IMG/VR virus record: IMGVR_UViG_3300050821_023931
Coordinates: 1-64,000 of that record
Length of the DNA stretch: 64,000 nucleotides
Reading direction: 5' to 3' (one strand)
DNA from: a virus
Shown: one piece after another, positions 1 through 9,500 of the stretch
Numbering within the stretch: position 1 is the stretch's first letter
Layout: the number at the start of each line of letters is the position of its first letter
Program-made: the position numbers and the translations under genes
The notes under the pieces: model-generated
Told to the model about the DNA's origin: nothing
Seen by the model: only the letters and a program-made list of their open reading frames with translations
Databases searched by the model: none

Positions 1-573
1 TGTTTCCGGCCTCCAATTGAGGTGCTTCAACATCATGTTAGTTATAAACTCCTTTATTTCAGTATAATCCATACAATATTGTTTCTCTAAAACTGACCAT
101 ATGTGATCATAATCAACAGCCAAATAATGATTTTTTCTATTGTACATCACAGTATATCCTTCCGAATCTTTAATAATGATATTACCTGGATATTCTTTGT
201 CTAAAGAAACACTCCCTAACTTCGATATCAAAAAATCCTCCGATGATAAGGATTTAAATATTTTCCATTTCGCTAGAAGTAGGTTTTTAGTAACTAATAA
301 AGGACCAAAATCATGAGAACCTTCCATCACAATTACTGTTTCCTGACTATCCAGTTTAACATATAAACCACCTCTTAACAATTCACAACAAATACTAATA
401 CCTTTGTTATTTACTATCATATCAATAGCTTCTTGAAAATTCAAATTAAAATCTTCGGGTATTATTTTATCCACACCTTCTTGAAATGTTGAATCAAAAA
501 TTTCTTCCTTTTTTAGTTCTTGTAATTGTTGGATGCCTTTATTCCAAGCAAATAAATCTCTTTTATTTTTCAT
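1..573 (-). CDS. Hypothetical protein, C-terminus off the window edge; paralogue of the gene at 41364-41651
   Basis: The reading frame is open from an ATG at 573 leftwards to base 1 (191 codons) and continues beyond the window. The start forms an ATGA overlap with the stop of the upstream gene (570-1199), so the two are translationally coupled. The C-terminal ~90 visible residues (from EDFLISKLG to LKHLNWRPET) are clearly homologous to the 95-residue protein at 41364-41651. One 64-base stretch (179-242) is identical in DNA. The N-terminal ~100 residues have no counterpart in that copy. I see no recognisable catalytic motif; the function is unknown. Confidence 0.8.
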   Translation of the reverse strand, partial: MKNKRDLFAWNKGIQQLQELKKEEIFDSTFQEGVDKIIPEDFNLNFQEAIDMIVNNKGISICCELLRGGLYVKLDSQETVIVMEGSHDFGPLLVTKNLLLAKWKIFKSLSSEDFLISKLGSVSLDKEYPGNIIIKDSEGYTVMYNRKNHYLAVDYDHIWSVLEKQYCMDYTEIKEFITNMMLKHLNWRPET

Positions 574-1199
574 AACAATAGCCGTTTTTGGTTTATGTTG
601 TCTAAAAGGGCCTGGTGATTCTCACCAAACATTAAAGCTATTTTAGATGTTAAATTTACGGTTGCTTTCTTCAACTCTATAAAGAAAAGCTCAAGATCTA
701 CGGAATAGTCAACCACTATTTGATCAGGAAAAATGTATCCGATTAATGGTAATTTCTCAAAAGGAATGTCTATACAATCTTTTTGATCACCCATATACCT
801 TCTGTATGTTTTTTTACCACCAACATTAGATTCAAGGGCTACTTCCCAATCGAATTGATACCCATAACCATAAATGCTACTACCTATATTACCAGAAAAT
901 CTGCTTGGGTTATTAATACCATTACTTTTTAGGTCATCAAAACAAGAATTACCAATTATAGTTCGATAAATTATAACTTTTCGGATTCTCATTAGAGCTT
1001 CATGATACTCTATTACAGCTAATTTAATAGCCTGCTGAAGATCAATGAAAGTATGAGATTCAAATCCTTGTATATTTAGTGTTGTTAAAATTTCCTTTGG
1101 TGTATTATTAACAAAGAACTTACCTTCCTTATTAATATGAATATCAAACTCGGTTTTAATACCTTGAATTTCAAAATGTATTTTCTTAAACTTAGGCAT
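570..1199 (-). CDS. Hypothetical protein, 209 aa
   Basis: Complete frame with an ATG at 1199 and a TGA overlapping the next gene's start. It is the first gene leftward from the divergent region 1200-1318, where TATATTTG lies at 1226-1219 on this strand, 20 bases from the ATG and in the position of a Bacteroidota -7 element. The protein mixes charged and hydrophobic residues with no signal peptide or membrane segment. The centre is Gly/Tyr-rich (SSIYGYGYQFDWE, about residues 106-118). I do not recognise the family. Confidence 0.75.
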   Translation of the reverse strand: MPKFKKIHFEIQGIKTEFDIHINKEGKFFVNNTPKEILTTLNIQGFESHTFIDLQQAIKLAVIEYHEALMRIRKVIIYRTIIGNSCFDDLKSNGINNPSRFSGNIGSSIYGYGYQFDWEVALESNVGGKKTYRRYMGDQKDCIDIPFEKLPLIGYIFPDQIVVDYSVDLELFFIELKKATVNLTSKIALMFGENHQALLDNINQKRLLL

Positions 1200-1218
1200 G
1201 ATTATATGTTTTAATACG

Positions 1219-1297
1219 CAAATATAACAATATCTAAAACATTATACGTATTTTAGATATAAATGTTTTGAATTCACAAATATAATAATTAATTTTG
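1219..1297. promoter_or_regulatory. Divergent promoter region with inverted-repeat operator
   Basis: Between the divergent genes there is a perfect 10-base inverted repeat, ATATCTAAAA at 1230-1239 and TTTTAGATAT at 1251-1260, with an 11-base spacer. It lies between a leftward -7-like TATATTTG (1226-1219) and the rightward -33 element at 1267. A dimeric repressor bound there could control both directions. The repeat is seen directly; the operator role is inferred. Confidence 0.45.
1267..1297 (+). promoter_or_regulatory. Host-like Bacteroidota promoter
   Basis: TTTG at 1267-1270, a 19-base spacer, then TAATTTTG at 1290-1297. This matches the known Bacteroidota primary sigma consensus (-33 TTTG, -7 TAnnTTTG, spacing about 19). 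Transcription would begin near 1304, about 15 bases before the ATG at 1319. Confidence 0.6.
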
Positions 1298-1318
1298 ATA
1301 CCTAAACCAGATAAAAAT

Positions 1319-1648
1319 ATGAAACAATTAAGATTTACAACAACTGAGCCTACGGGTATGGCTGGTATATTTTCTACACCATCTGATTTACTTGTAACAG
1401 TAGACAATGTTAATGAATTGATTAATAATGGTATCAAAGGACGTACTGCTTATATTCATGCGGATGCTGAAAACCTAGCAGGTTTCGATATACCACATTT
1501 TATCGATGGTGATATGGGTCAATTAGATCTTCCTATTGGTGAACAGAATATTGTAATGCTTCTGAAAAATGGTGAATATAAATGTCAGGCAGTCCTTCAA
1601 AATAGTGTTTTCGCACAAAATGCTTATTTGATTACACTCAAGAAATAA
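1319..1648 (+). CDS. Hypothetical protein, about 109 aa
   Basis: The frame can be extended to a TTG at 1295, but that codon lies inside the -7 element of the promoter, so I choose the ATG at 1319. It starts a compact rightward operon running to 3273. The protein has no cysteines forming a metal site, no signal peptide and no known motif. A small soluble phage accessory protein is the most that can be said. Confidence 0.65.
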   Translation: MKQLRFTTTEPTGMAGIFSTPSDLLVTVDNVNELINNGIKGRTAYIHADAENLAGFDIPHFIDGDMGQLDLPIGEQNIVMLLKNGEYKCQAVLQNSVFAQNAYLITLKK

Positions 1649-1654
1649 CTTTCT

Positions 1655-1951
1655 ATGGAAACCAAAAAAATAGTATGTAAAGTTGAGGTCGTAAGTGATG
1701 ATTATATTAATATGAATTGCCTTGTTCATGACTCGGGTATTTATGAAAGTCGTCGTTTCAAACGTAATTTGATTGAATATGCTATTATTGAAAGTATACT
1801 TAATGGTGAATCTGATTTAAACTTAAACAGTTATATCACTATAACTATAGTGACAAAGCCTGGAAGTATGCTTACTACATTTACTGTAGCAACTCCAGAT
1901 GAAGTCAGAATATGGTATAATAGTTGTAAAAATGTTGAGCAGAAAATATGA
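1655..1951 (+). CDS. Hypothetical protein, 98 aa
   Basis: ATG six bases after the preceding stop; its TGA overlaps the next gene's ATG (ATGA at 1948-1951), indicating coupled translation. The protein begins with a strand-rich, charged N-terminus (METKKIVCKVEVV) and ends in a soluble segment. No family recognised. Confidence 0.7.
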   Translation: METKKIVCKVEVVSDDYINMNCLVHDSGIYESRRFKRNLIEYAIIESILNGESDLNLNSYITITIVTKPGSMLTTFTVATPDEVRIWYNSCKNVEQKI

Positions 1952-2658
1952 AATTAAAAAAGTTCAGTAAAAATACTAAGACAGAAGATTTAGTCAAAGC
2001 CTTATCTATTTATGTTCAAAATATAGATCATGAAGCGTTAACAAGTACGAATGAAATACTTCACTGTCTTGATAATTATAATGATACATCACCAAATGAT
2101 TTTTATCTTTTCGGAATATACAATGATACTGATCATGTAGTAGGATTCTTACAATTTGTACATTTTAAGAAAGGAAAAATATTATTCATTGATTATATCG
2201 TGTTAGGCACCATAAGTAGATCTAAAGGTAGCTTTCAGGAAGTAATAGAGTTATTGAAAGTGTTTCTAATTAAAAATAAAATCGATTTTGATTATATTAT
2301 TTGTGAAGTTGAAGATAACCAGGGAAAAACAAGTTTGATTCGTTTATATAAAATGTTAGGCTTCAAAAAATTTGATATTCCATATGTTCAGCCCTATATC
2401 AGTAATAATTTTGATTTAGAGTTACTTGATGAAAGTTTCAATCAACCTTATGCTTTAATGGTTTATACTGACAAGACTGAAGTTGATAAGTATGAATTTT
2501 TGCGTATTTTGAATGTAATCTATTATGATCATTACAAAAAATGGTATGAAATGTTTCTAACAGACAACGAAATGTTAATTTATACGTATCATATAGATGT
2601 AATGAAAGCCAATCTAATCGGACACCTTGAAAAGGTTGGTATTGTAACTATCAAATAA
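1948..2658 (+). CDS. GNAT-like acetyltransferase (probable)
   Basis: 236 residues. The first ~160 residues have the layout of a GNAT fold: the strand pair FGIYNDTDHVVGFLQFVHF (about 52-70), a strand (ILFIDYIVLG), a helix after a short Gly/Ser/Lys-containing turn (SRSKGSFQEVIELL, around 90-104), then a strand with YIICEVED and the closing RLYKMLGFKKFD, typical of the GNAT C-terminal motif. The last ~70 residues form an extra helical region. The canonical Q/RxxGxG/A acetyl-CoA loop is degenerate, so activity is uncertain. It is fourth-position-like in a short operon of unknown genes and the substrate cannot be inferred. Confidence 0.5.
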   Translation: MKLKKFSKNTKTEDLVKALSIYVQNIDHEALTSTNEILHCLDNYNDTSPNDFYLFGIYNDTDHVVGFLQFVHFKKGKILFIDYIVLGTISRSKGSFQEVIELLKVFLIKNKIDFDYIICEVEDNQGKTSLIRLYKMLGFKKFDIPYVQPYISNNFDLELLDESFNQPYALMVYTDKTEVDKYEFLRILNVIYYDHYKKWYEMFLTDNEMLIYTYHIDVMKANLIGHLEKVGIVTIK

Positions 2659-2670
2659 CCCTTTTATTTT

Positions 2671-3102
2671 ATGGAAAACAAAAACTTTAGTATTGAAGAG
2701 TGTGAAGATTTAGTGGTATCTGTACCGGTAAAAACTATTCTGAAGATATGTAATCCTTTAGAATATGTTTGTTGGTGTGATCTTGATACACCTATAACTC
2801 CTGAAGAAGTATTTGAATACTCAAACAATAATCCTGGCCTAACTCAGCATATACAATCTGAGAAGTTTACCAGATTAGATCATATCAAGAAAATTACTTA
2901 TTTTTTACAAAATGATGCATTAGATCCAATAGAAATGGATGTGGGTGTTCCTGCTTTAGGATGTTATATTGAATGGATGATAATGGATGGTAATCACCGT
3001 TTCTTTGCTGCTATTCTAAAAAATCAAACCAATGTAAGAGTTGGTATATCTGGGTGTATAAGTTATGCTAAAGAACTAGGTCTTTTACCTTCAAAATTTT
3101 AA
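2671..3102 (+). CDS. ParB/sulfiredoxin-fold-like protein
   Basis: 143 residues. The segment MIMDGNHRFFAAIL (about 102-115), followed by a short strand VRVGI, is the signature of the ParB/Srx nuclease-like fold (DGxHRxxAA). The upstream strand PIEMDVGVP is also as expected. It lacks the helix-turn-helix of partition ParB, so a role in plasmid-style partition is unlikely. Phages carry many stand-alone ParB-like proteins of unknown activity. The last third is short and contains GLLPSKF. Confidence 0.5.
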   Translation: MENKNFSIEECEDLVVSVPVKTILKICNPLEYVCWCDLDTPITPEEVFEYSNNNPGLTQHIQSEKFTRLDHIKKITYFLQNDALDPIEMDVGVPALGCYIEWMIMDGNHRFFAAILKNQTNVRVGISGCISYAKELGLLPSKF

Positions 3103-3114
3103 AAATAATTACAA

Positions 3115-3273
3115 ATGAAAAAGTGGGAATATAAAGTATTAGTTATGAATACTGAGAAGGAAGAAGAAAAAATGAATGAATTAGGTAAGGAGGGTTGGAA
3201 ATTAGTTTCCGTAAGACATTCTCCTATTGGTTTACATTCATATTATTTTAAAAGACCTTTAGGATTACAATAA
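3115..3273 (+). CDS. Small DUF4177-like protein, 52 aa
   Basis: ATG at 3115, TAA at 3271-3273. The sequence begins MKKWEYKVLVMN, continues with a charged helix and NELGKEGWKLVSV, and ends with YYFKRPLG. This WEYKVL ... LGxEGWELV ... YYFKR pattern is that of the DUF4177 family, small proteins of unknown role. It closes the operon starting at 1319 and its 3' end overlaps the convergent gene at 3265 by nine bases. Confidence 0.6.
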   Translation: MKKWEYKVLVMNTEKEEEKMNELGKEGWKLVSVRHSPIGLHSYYFKRPLGLQ

Positions 3274-3852
3274 AGGTTCCGTTGATATTTCCTCTGGTTG
3301 ATTCCGGCCCTTACCCATTTTCTTAAGTTTCTCCTTACCCATATCAAGAAGTCTTTTATATTTCTTTACAGGTCTATCAGTTGGTTCTGGTGTTTTTGAA
3401 GCTGGGTTAGTTGTTCCGTATACTTGAGTAGATCTATTAGTAATATCAAACGATTCTTTTTTAGAAGTTTCAATAACATGATTTTGTATTCTAACTATTT
3501 CTGGAAGCCATGTATTATCTTTGGTGATACCATCAATAGTAACCATGAATACTTTTTTACTGTTATCTGAAAAAGTTAATCTAACCAACCCTTTTATTTG
3601 ATCACTCATATTATGAAATGTAGAAAGGTAAGGATCTACAGTATTCCATACAATACCAAGAGGTTTTTGAAATGATGTATCGAAGAAAACACTATTTAAA
3701 CTTTCAGTGATATATTTTCGCCAATCATCTAGTGAAAAATTAGATTTTGTTATGAAAGGAATTTCAAAATACTTATTTTTGTGTAAGTATTCGGTAAACC
3801 TATCACCTTCGGTTTTAGCTTGATTGCTCTTGATGAAATTATTATAGTTCAT
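3265..3852 (-). CDS. Hypothetical protein with capsid-targeting-like N-terminus
   Basis: I place the start at the second ATG (3852) rather than 3861, because a TATATAAT element at 3872-3865 then lies 12 bases upstream, like the other genes here. The protein begins MNYNNFIKSN, resembling the short aromatic leader shared by several proteins in this window and by T4 internal proteins. The C-terminal ~50 residues are basic and Pro-rich (KKYKRLLDMGKEKLKKMGKG), which may bind nucleic acid or membrane. Family unknown; packaging into the virion is inferred only from the leader. Confidence 0.65.
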   Translation of the reverse strand: MNYNNFIKSNQAKTEGDRFTEYLHKNKYFEIPFITKSNFSLDDWRKYITESLNSVFFDTSFQKPLGIVWNTVDPYLSTFHNMSDQIKGLVRLTFSDNSKKVFMVTIDGITKDNTWLPEIVRIQNHVIETSKKESFDITNRSTQVYGTTNPASKTPEPTDRPVKKYKRLLDMGKEKLKKMGKGRNQPEEISTEPLL

Positions 3853-3864
3853 TACTGTCATAAT

Positions 3865-3872
3865 ATTATATA
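3865..3872 (-). promoter_or_regulatory. TATATAAT late-type promoter element
   Basis: TATATAAT on the minus strand, 12 bases before the chosen ATG at 3852. It is one member of a repeated octamer set resembling the T4 late promoter TATAAATA. Confidence 0.35.
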
Positions 3873-3907
3873 TGCAAAACTTTACTTATTAATCTTATAT
3901 TACAATT

Positions 3908-5086
3908 ATGGATATAGTTTATATTTCAGGACTTATAACAGAGATATTAAAGAAGGTTCATAAAGAACCACTTAAACATATTATAGATGATTCTAAAGGA
4001 GATCGTATAGTGTTTGCTTGTCCTTATTGTGGAGACTCTGATACGAACCCTGGTATAAAACGAGGTAATCTTCACTTTGATACCTGGCATTACAAATGTT
4101 ACAATGGTGGTTGTGGTAAATGGTGTTATCTCGATGATATATTAAAAGACTATTCATCTGATATAGATCCATTGAAAAAATTAGAAATGTTGGAGCAGCT
4201 TGATATATCCAAAGAGGAAAGTAAAAAATTTCAAGAATCTAAAATATTAAGTAATAAACTATCAGATTATCTTAAGAAGTTTGTTCATATTGATGATTTA
4301 GTAAATAAGATGGAGACCACCAGGAATATTTTCACTAATCTTAAACCAGTAGATCCTAAATCAGATGTTGGTAGATTTTTATCTGGTAGACATTTGAATA
4401 TTAATGATAATCTGTACGAAGCTGATTATTGGTATTCGGATGAGGCAACTTTCTCACAAAGAGTACTTGTAATATTTAACCGTGATAAAGAAAAGATAAT
4501 AGGTATGCAACTTAGATTTATTGCTAAGAATGCAAAACTAAGATATAAAACATCTACGTTTACCGAAATATATGAACTTGTCTATGGTGAAAAATTGACT
4601 CCAGAAGAAAGTTCTGTTTATGATAGAGTTGGTTATATATTTAATATTTTAAATATTGATTTTAATAAACCTGTCACCGTTTTCGAAGGGTATCTTGATA
4701 GTACTATTTTTCCTAATTCTGTTGGTATGACTGGTACAGAAACTGATATTAAATTTCTTTCTGAACAAGGTATTAAATTCAGATTCTTCTTTGATTATGA
4801 TAATGCTGGCCATATTGAAACAGAAGATCATATTAATGCCGGTGATACTGTATTTCTATGGGGTAAGTTTCTTAAATTATTACAAGCTCATTATAAAGAA
4901 GAAGGTGCTTCTATAGTAAGGCAGTTTAATTCTAAAAAAAGAGATTTAAATGAATGGATCACGGCACCTTATTATACAAATAAAATTGATTTAGAATCCT
5001 GTTTTTCTATGGATAAATTAGATATAATGTATACCATAAAACCTACTAAGAAATTAAGAAAACCGTTCGTTAAGAAAAGTTTGTAA
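3908..5086 (+). CDS. DNA primase, zinc-finger plus TOPRIM
   Basis: 392 residues; would synthesise RNA primers for lagging-strand replication. The N-terminus holds a zinc-binding site, C38-x2-C41 (CPYCGDSD) paired with C64-x4-C69 (KCYNGGC), as in CHC2-type primases and T4 gp61. The TOPRIM core is visible as VFEGYLDS (about 258-265, catalytic Glu) and FFFDYDNAG (about 294-302, metal-binding DxD). The C-terminal tail is basic (KKLRKPFVKKSL). A helicase is not present in this window. It overlaps the convergent structural gene by 17 bases at its 3' end. The assignment to the phage primase family is strong. Confidence 0.85.
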   Translation: MDIVYISGLITEILKKVHKEPLKHIIDDSKGDRIVFACPYCGDSDTNPGIKRGNLHFDTWHYKCYNGGCGKWCYLDDILKDYSSDIDPLKKLEMLEQLDISKEESKKFQESKILSNKLSDYLKKFVHIDDLVNKMETTRNIFTNLKPVDPKSDVGRFLSGRHLNINDNLYEADYWYSDEATFSQRVLVIFNRDKEKIIGMQLRFIAKNAKLRYKTSTFTEIYELVYGEKLTPEESSVYDRVGYIFNILNIDFNKPVTVFEGYLDSTIFPNSVGMTGTETDIKFLSEQGIKFRFFFDYDNAGHIETEDHINAGDTVFLWGKFLKLLQAHYKEEGASIVRQFNSKKRDLNEWITAPYYTNKIDLESCFSMDKLDIMYTIKPTKKLRKPFVKKSL

Positions 5087-6056
5087 ATAGAACTCTTATT
5101 ATTTGTGAAATAGGAAATATTGATACAACATCTTTTGTAAAGACTGCTTGTTTATCTCTTCTATTACACCATTCTATTGAGCTATTAGATGTGTTAATTT
5201 GCGTTAGTAAAGAACCTACAGTATTACTAAAAGCTGTGACTGATGTTAGCCCACCAGCATCAGAATAAGCAGATATTGCTGCTGGTGTACTGCATATAGT
5301 TGTCCCAAAGGTATTATAAAAAGCATTATCTATTAAATATCCCGAATTTATAGTAGCAAAACCAGCATCTATTGTCATTGCTGGATCACTAAATTTTCTA
5401 ACAATTAAATTTGTTAGGTTCCAAGTAAAATATGTCGTTGTAGTACCACCACCACGACCTGAAGGACCAACTCTGAATTCTAAAAAACTGTTTGGGTGTG
5501 GTCTTATGAAAACTAGACAAATAGCTGATGCTGTTGCTGGTAGAGGACCACTAGCATTTCCTGCAAATATAATAAAATTAGCAGTTACCCATTGGAAGTT
5601 TAAAACTTTATTAATTATAACATCTTGATAGTATCCGGTACCTAAAATATAATCTGTTAATTGTAAAACCCCAGGCCCTATTTTAGGTGTCATATTTCTA
5701 TATACATGTACACTTTGAGGTACTGCATTTCCTTTATATAATACGTTATATGGTGTAACAGTTGTATCAGATGGTTTTTCAGAATTTTGTACTATATCTA
5801 AATATAAAACATTTGTTGGTGTATATGCTAAAGTTCCTGCTGGTATTTTAAAAATCTCATTGTTATACTTTGCATAACCTTCAGTCCAGCTCAAGGTACT
5901 ATTTAATAATTGTAATTTAAAACCACTAACAATTGCATTCTTACCGACTTGTGTCCCTGTTATATTTGGAAATATTTCTGAATAAGCATTTTGTAAATGT
6001 AGTAAATCCTGTGATGAGAAAGGATGTCCTGGTAGAGTTATAGCTAATTTTTTCAT
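5070..6056 (-). CDS. Tail fibre or baseplate-appended protein
   Basis: 328 residues, last of three leftward genes behind the giant fibre gene (spacing eight bases). It has the look of a phage fibre/baseplate protein: an N-terminal KKLAITLPGHPFSS segment, a Thr/Asn/Gly-rich beta-type sequence, and SGFKLQL...WTEGYAKYNNEIFKIPAGT (about residues 44-76), which resembles segments in tail-appended proteins where a value or unit is set. A Gly-rich turn (RGGGTTTTYF) lies around residue 200. No enzyme motif is visible. The role is inferred mainly from position and composition. Confidence 0.55.
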   Translation of the reverse strand: MKKLAITLPGHPFSSQDLLHLQNAYSEIFPNITGTQVGKNAIVSGFKLQLLNSTLSWTEGYAKYNNEIFKIPAGTLAYTPTNVLYLDIVQNSEKPSDTTVTPYNVLYKGNAVPQSVHVYRNMTPKIGPGVLQLTDYILGTGYYQDVIINKVLNFQWVTANFIIFAGNASGPLPATASAICLVFIRPHPNSFLEFRVGPSGRGGGTTTTYFTWNLTNLIVRKFSDPAMTIDAGFATINSGYLIDNAFYNTFGTTICSTPAAISAYSDAGGLTSVTAFSNTVGSLLTQINTSNSSIEWCNRRDKQAVFTKDVVSIFPISQIIRVLFTNFS

Positions 6057-6064
6057 TCTTTTAT

Positions 6065-6562
6065 TTAGTAATTTTCATAGAATTTTATATAAAGATTCTT
6101 CGTTATATCGTCACCATTATATATATAAACTATTTTTTGTGGGATGTCTAGGTAATAAAGAAAATCATTAGCTATTTCTGACTCATCATAACTATTCATA
6201 ATTATTTTTTCAGGTAATGAAATATTACTATTAAGTGGTTGTTGTGTGATTTGTATATTAAAGTTATCCTCAACATATATGTTAAAAGCTGTTGAAAATG
6301 TACCCTGACAATGTATCGCTTTTCCATAACCATAAGGTGTATCTGTTCTGTTCTCTAATGTTATTGATAAAAGTTCCACCGAGGCCCCCTGTATCAATTG
6401 TACTACGGGATAACCATCACCCCTAGATACATGTTCGATGAAATTAGCATTGGATTCAATAATTATATTATAATAATATAAAGTAAGCAAAATATCATCC
6501 GTATTAAAGATAATTTCATTATCTATATTCTGTGGGACTCTAAAATTTACATTTGTGTTCAT
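6065..6562 (-). CDS. Small virion/tail-associated protein, 165 aa
   Basis: Sits between the giant fibre gene and the 328-residue fibre protein, separated by nine and eight bases, so all three are probably one transcript. It is beta-rich (VELLSITLENRTDTPYGYGKAIHCQG) with no signal peptide, and ends DDITKNLYIKFYENY. By position it could be a fibre connector, a chaperone or an ancillary baseplate protein; the sequence does not decide. Confidence 0.5.
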   Translation of the reverse strand: MNTNVNFRVPQNIDNEIIFNTDDILLTLYYYNIIIESNANFIEHVSRGDGYPVVQLIQGASVELLSITLENRTDTPYGYGKAIHCQGTFSTAFNIYVEDNFNIQITQQPLNSNISLPEKIIMNSYDESEIANDFLYYLDIPQKIVYIYNGDDITKNLYIKFYENY

Positions 6563-6571
6563 CTATAATAT

Positions 6572-9500
6572 TTATGATAATTGTATAGCTATAAAATAGC
6601 TTGTTCCAATAATAAGGTTTGATGTTGTTGGTTTATTAACCTTAGCAACAAACATAGTAGTACTGTTTGTTATAATATTACTACCATTGTATATGTAACT
6701 AGTTTGTTGTATCAAACCGTTAGGGTCAATCCCTGAATTTATAGTTAAAGACCCTGAACCCGTTTTAGGATTTGGTGTAATTGTAAATTCATTTACTATT
6801 CCTGTTGTTAAATCATAATTATTCAAGGTAATTAATAATATAAGATCATTATTAGCAACATTCTGAACATAATCAATAGTACTTATAGTTGTTGCTGAAG
6901 AATAATCTACAACACCACTTGTTGAATGGAATGGTTCACCTATAAGCTCTGTTTTATGGAAATGTTCGATAGCACCTTGAGCAAGTGATGGTAAATCTGT
7001 ACTAAGTGTTCCATCACCATATTTACTATTATTATGTCTAAATGTATAATTAAAACTGTTACCATAATTTATATTACTAACTAAATTTATTGATGGTATA
7101 GTATTGTAATAATTATATTTATTTGATAATTGATTATAATCTAATGGTAAAGGTAGTTGAGTAGAATTATCTATAGTTGTAGCATTTCTTAATTTAAAAT
7201 TCAAGGCTGCTCCAGGATCTACAGTATTACCAGAAGTTGAAGATCCAGAAACATACACATTACCAATTATAGCAAAAGATGAAATTAAAATCTTTCTATC
7301 CATTTTAGTATCATTATCTAATATAGAGCCACCAAGCATGTGTCCATTAAATACAGAATGGAAACCTCGACCAGTACTTAATTTATTTGTAGCTCTTGTG
7401 AAAATACTACTTGTTGATATATGATTGTAAATATTGCTAAGTGTTGTGGCTACTCTGTAACCAGAAATACTAGTAGGATCCATATCAGAAGTTATTGTAA
7501 ATGGGTCCATACTCATATACAATGATCTATTACGTGGATTGTTGTAAGAATTTAGATAGGTATTCCAATCATTAGATATTTCTACTTGTGTATCATTATA
7601 GTAACCGAAATAACCAGCTAACCAAATACCTCTGAACCAAAATCCGAGATTGAATTCTTGATAGCTTGTATTAACTAGACCTATATCATTTATAGGTTTT
7701 TGATTAAAGAAATCTTTATTTGGTGTTTCTTTATGTAAGAACATACCTCTCATCCAAACACCACCATGCCATATAGAACCTCTCATAATACCATTTATCC
7801 AAATAGAGGCGAAGTTATCTACATTACCAGTAAACCTGTAAGGATTTAATAAACTAAGATCTTGTGTAGTTAAACTTATTGATGTTATACCAGCTGTACC
7901 ATAAGTTCCATTAAATTTTTGATTATCAACATTAATTGTTGCTGATTGAGCTATATTTCTAGTACCTGTATTATCCGTTACATTAAATGACCAGTTATAA
8001 CCAAGCATCTGATTATAATAATTTGATACTATATTAGTAGGACTCAATAATTTCATATTGTCCATAACACTTAATACATCATAAGATCTAGTATTTGATT
8101 CTCCGGAAGTACCATTTGTTCCACTGGTTCCATAGATATTATCTAAATCATATTCAATAGTTAATTTATTACGTTGATACTGAAGATATACTTGATTGGA
8201 TCCTGAAGTACCAGCAGTACCTGATGTTGCTGCCATTGATATTGTAGGTATATCATTTACAACATAACCAGATCTCCATACAGACAAATCAAATACACCA
8301 CCTTCAAATACACCACAATCCCAAACAGATCTCCAGAAAGTTGAATTCGTTACTTCTGTTTCATCACCAGCATTTGCAACTATTGTTGTATGTGTATCGT
8401 CTGTTGTCCAATAACCTTTTTTCCAACGACTCTCACTGAAAGTACTTATTAAATTATCTGAAATAACGATACCATTTTGAACGAATTTACCATTGCTTGC
8501 TACCCATAATCCACCATCCCATACAGATCCATAAAATAAACCTTTCCTGAATTTCGATTGATAATTGAATTTACTTACATAATAATTATCAACAAAAATA
8601 TCGGTAGCTAAATTATACCAAGATGAATGTTTGAATATACCATTCTTCCATATACCTCTTGTCCATACAGCTGAGTAAATACTATTTAAAGGAACAGCTT
8701 TAAGACTCTTCCAAATACTGCTTATAGAGGTTTGATTGTTGAATAAATTAATACCGGTAATCGTTTGTGTATTTGATATAATAGATTCATTAAATGACAC
8801 AGACTCATTATTAAATCCTGAATCATCAGATATTAATTGTACATTATCACCAATACAATCACCAAAAATAATTTCATTTGGATCTGTAACATCGTCAACG
8901 ATACCCCCAAGCCAAACAGCATTTATAAATTTACCACCCTTAAATTTACTTTGTGTAACATCATAAGAGTCAATAACATAATTATTTAGTAATATTGCTT
9001 CACCACTAGCTGCTGTGTTGTATACAGCAGACCAAGAATCAGTTAAATTTTTGTTTTGAAATATAAGTTTTCCATTAACAGCTATACCATTACTATCTAA
9101 ATCAGAAGTATAAGTTACAGGGTAAAGATTACTCTTAAAAGCTGTAGAAACATTTTTAAGAATAGTAGATATACCATTATTTATTGTACTAGATCCTAAA
9201 GGTAATGAATTTATTACTTGAGAATAGAATGGTACACCGTTGTTAGAAATAGTAAATGTTAAATTTCCAGTAAACATATTACTAACCAGATTGAAATCTG
9301 ATGCTACATCAATACTAAAATATTTATCTTCATTTTGTAGAGATTTAGAATGCCATATACCACCATAGAATATACCACCACGGAATTCACCTCTGTACCA
9401 CTGACCACCTAACCAAAGAGAACTAACTTTTGGTAAAAGTAATGCTTCATCATTAATAGTATTACTAATCTGAACACCGAACTGTTGTGTAAAGTCAGAA

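Noticed and set aside
1234-1437. Minus-strand frame of 67 codons across the divergent promoter region
   Set aside because: It covers the promoter and operator and part of a real gene on the other strand; composition gives no support.
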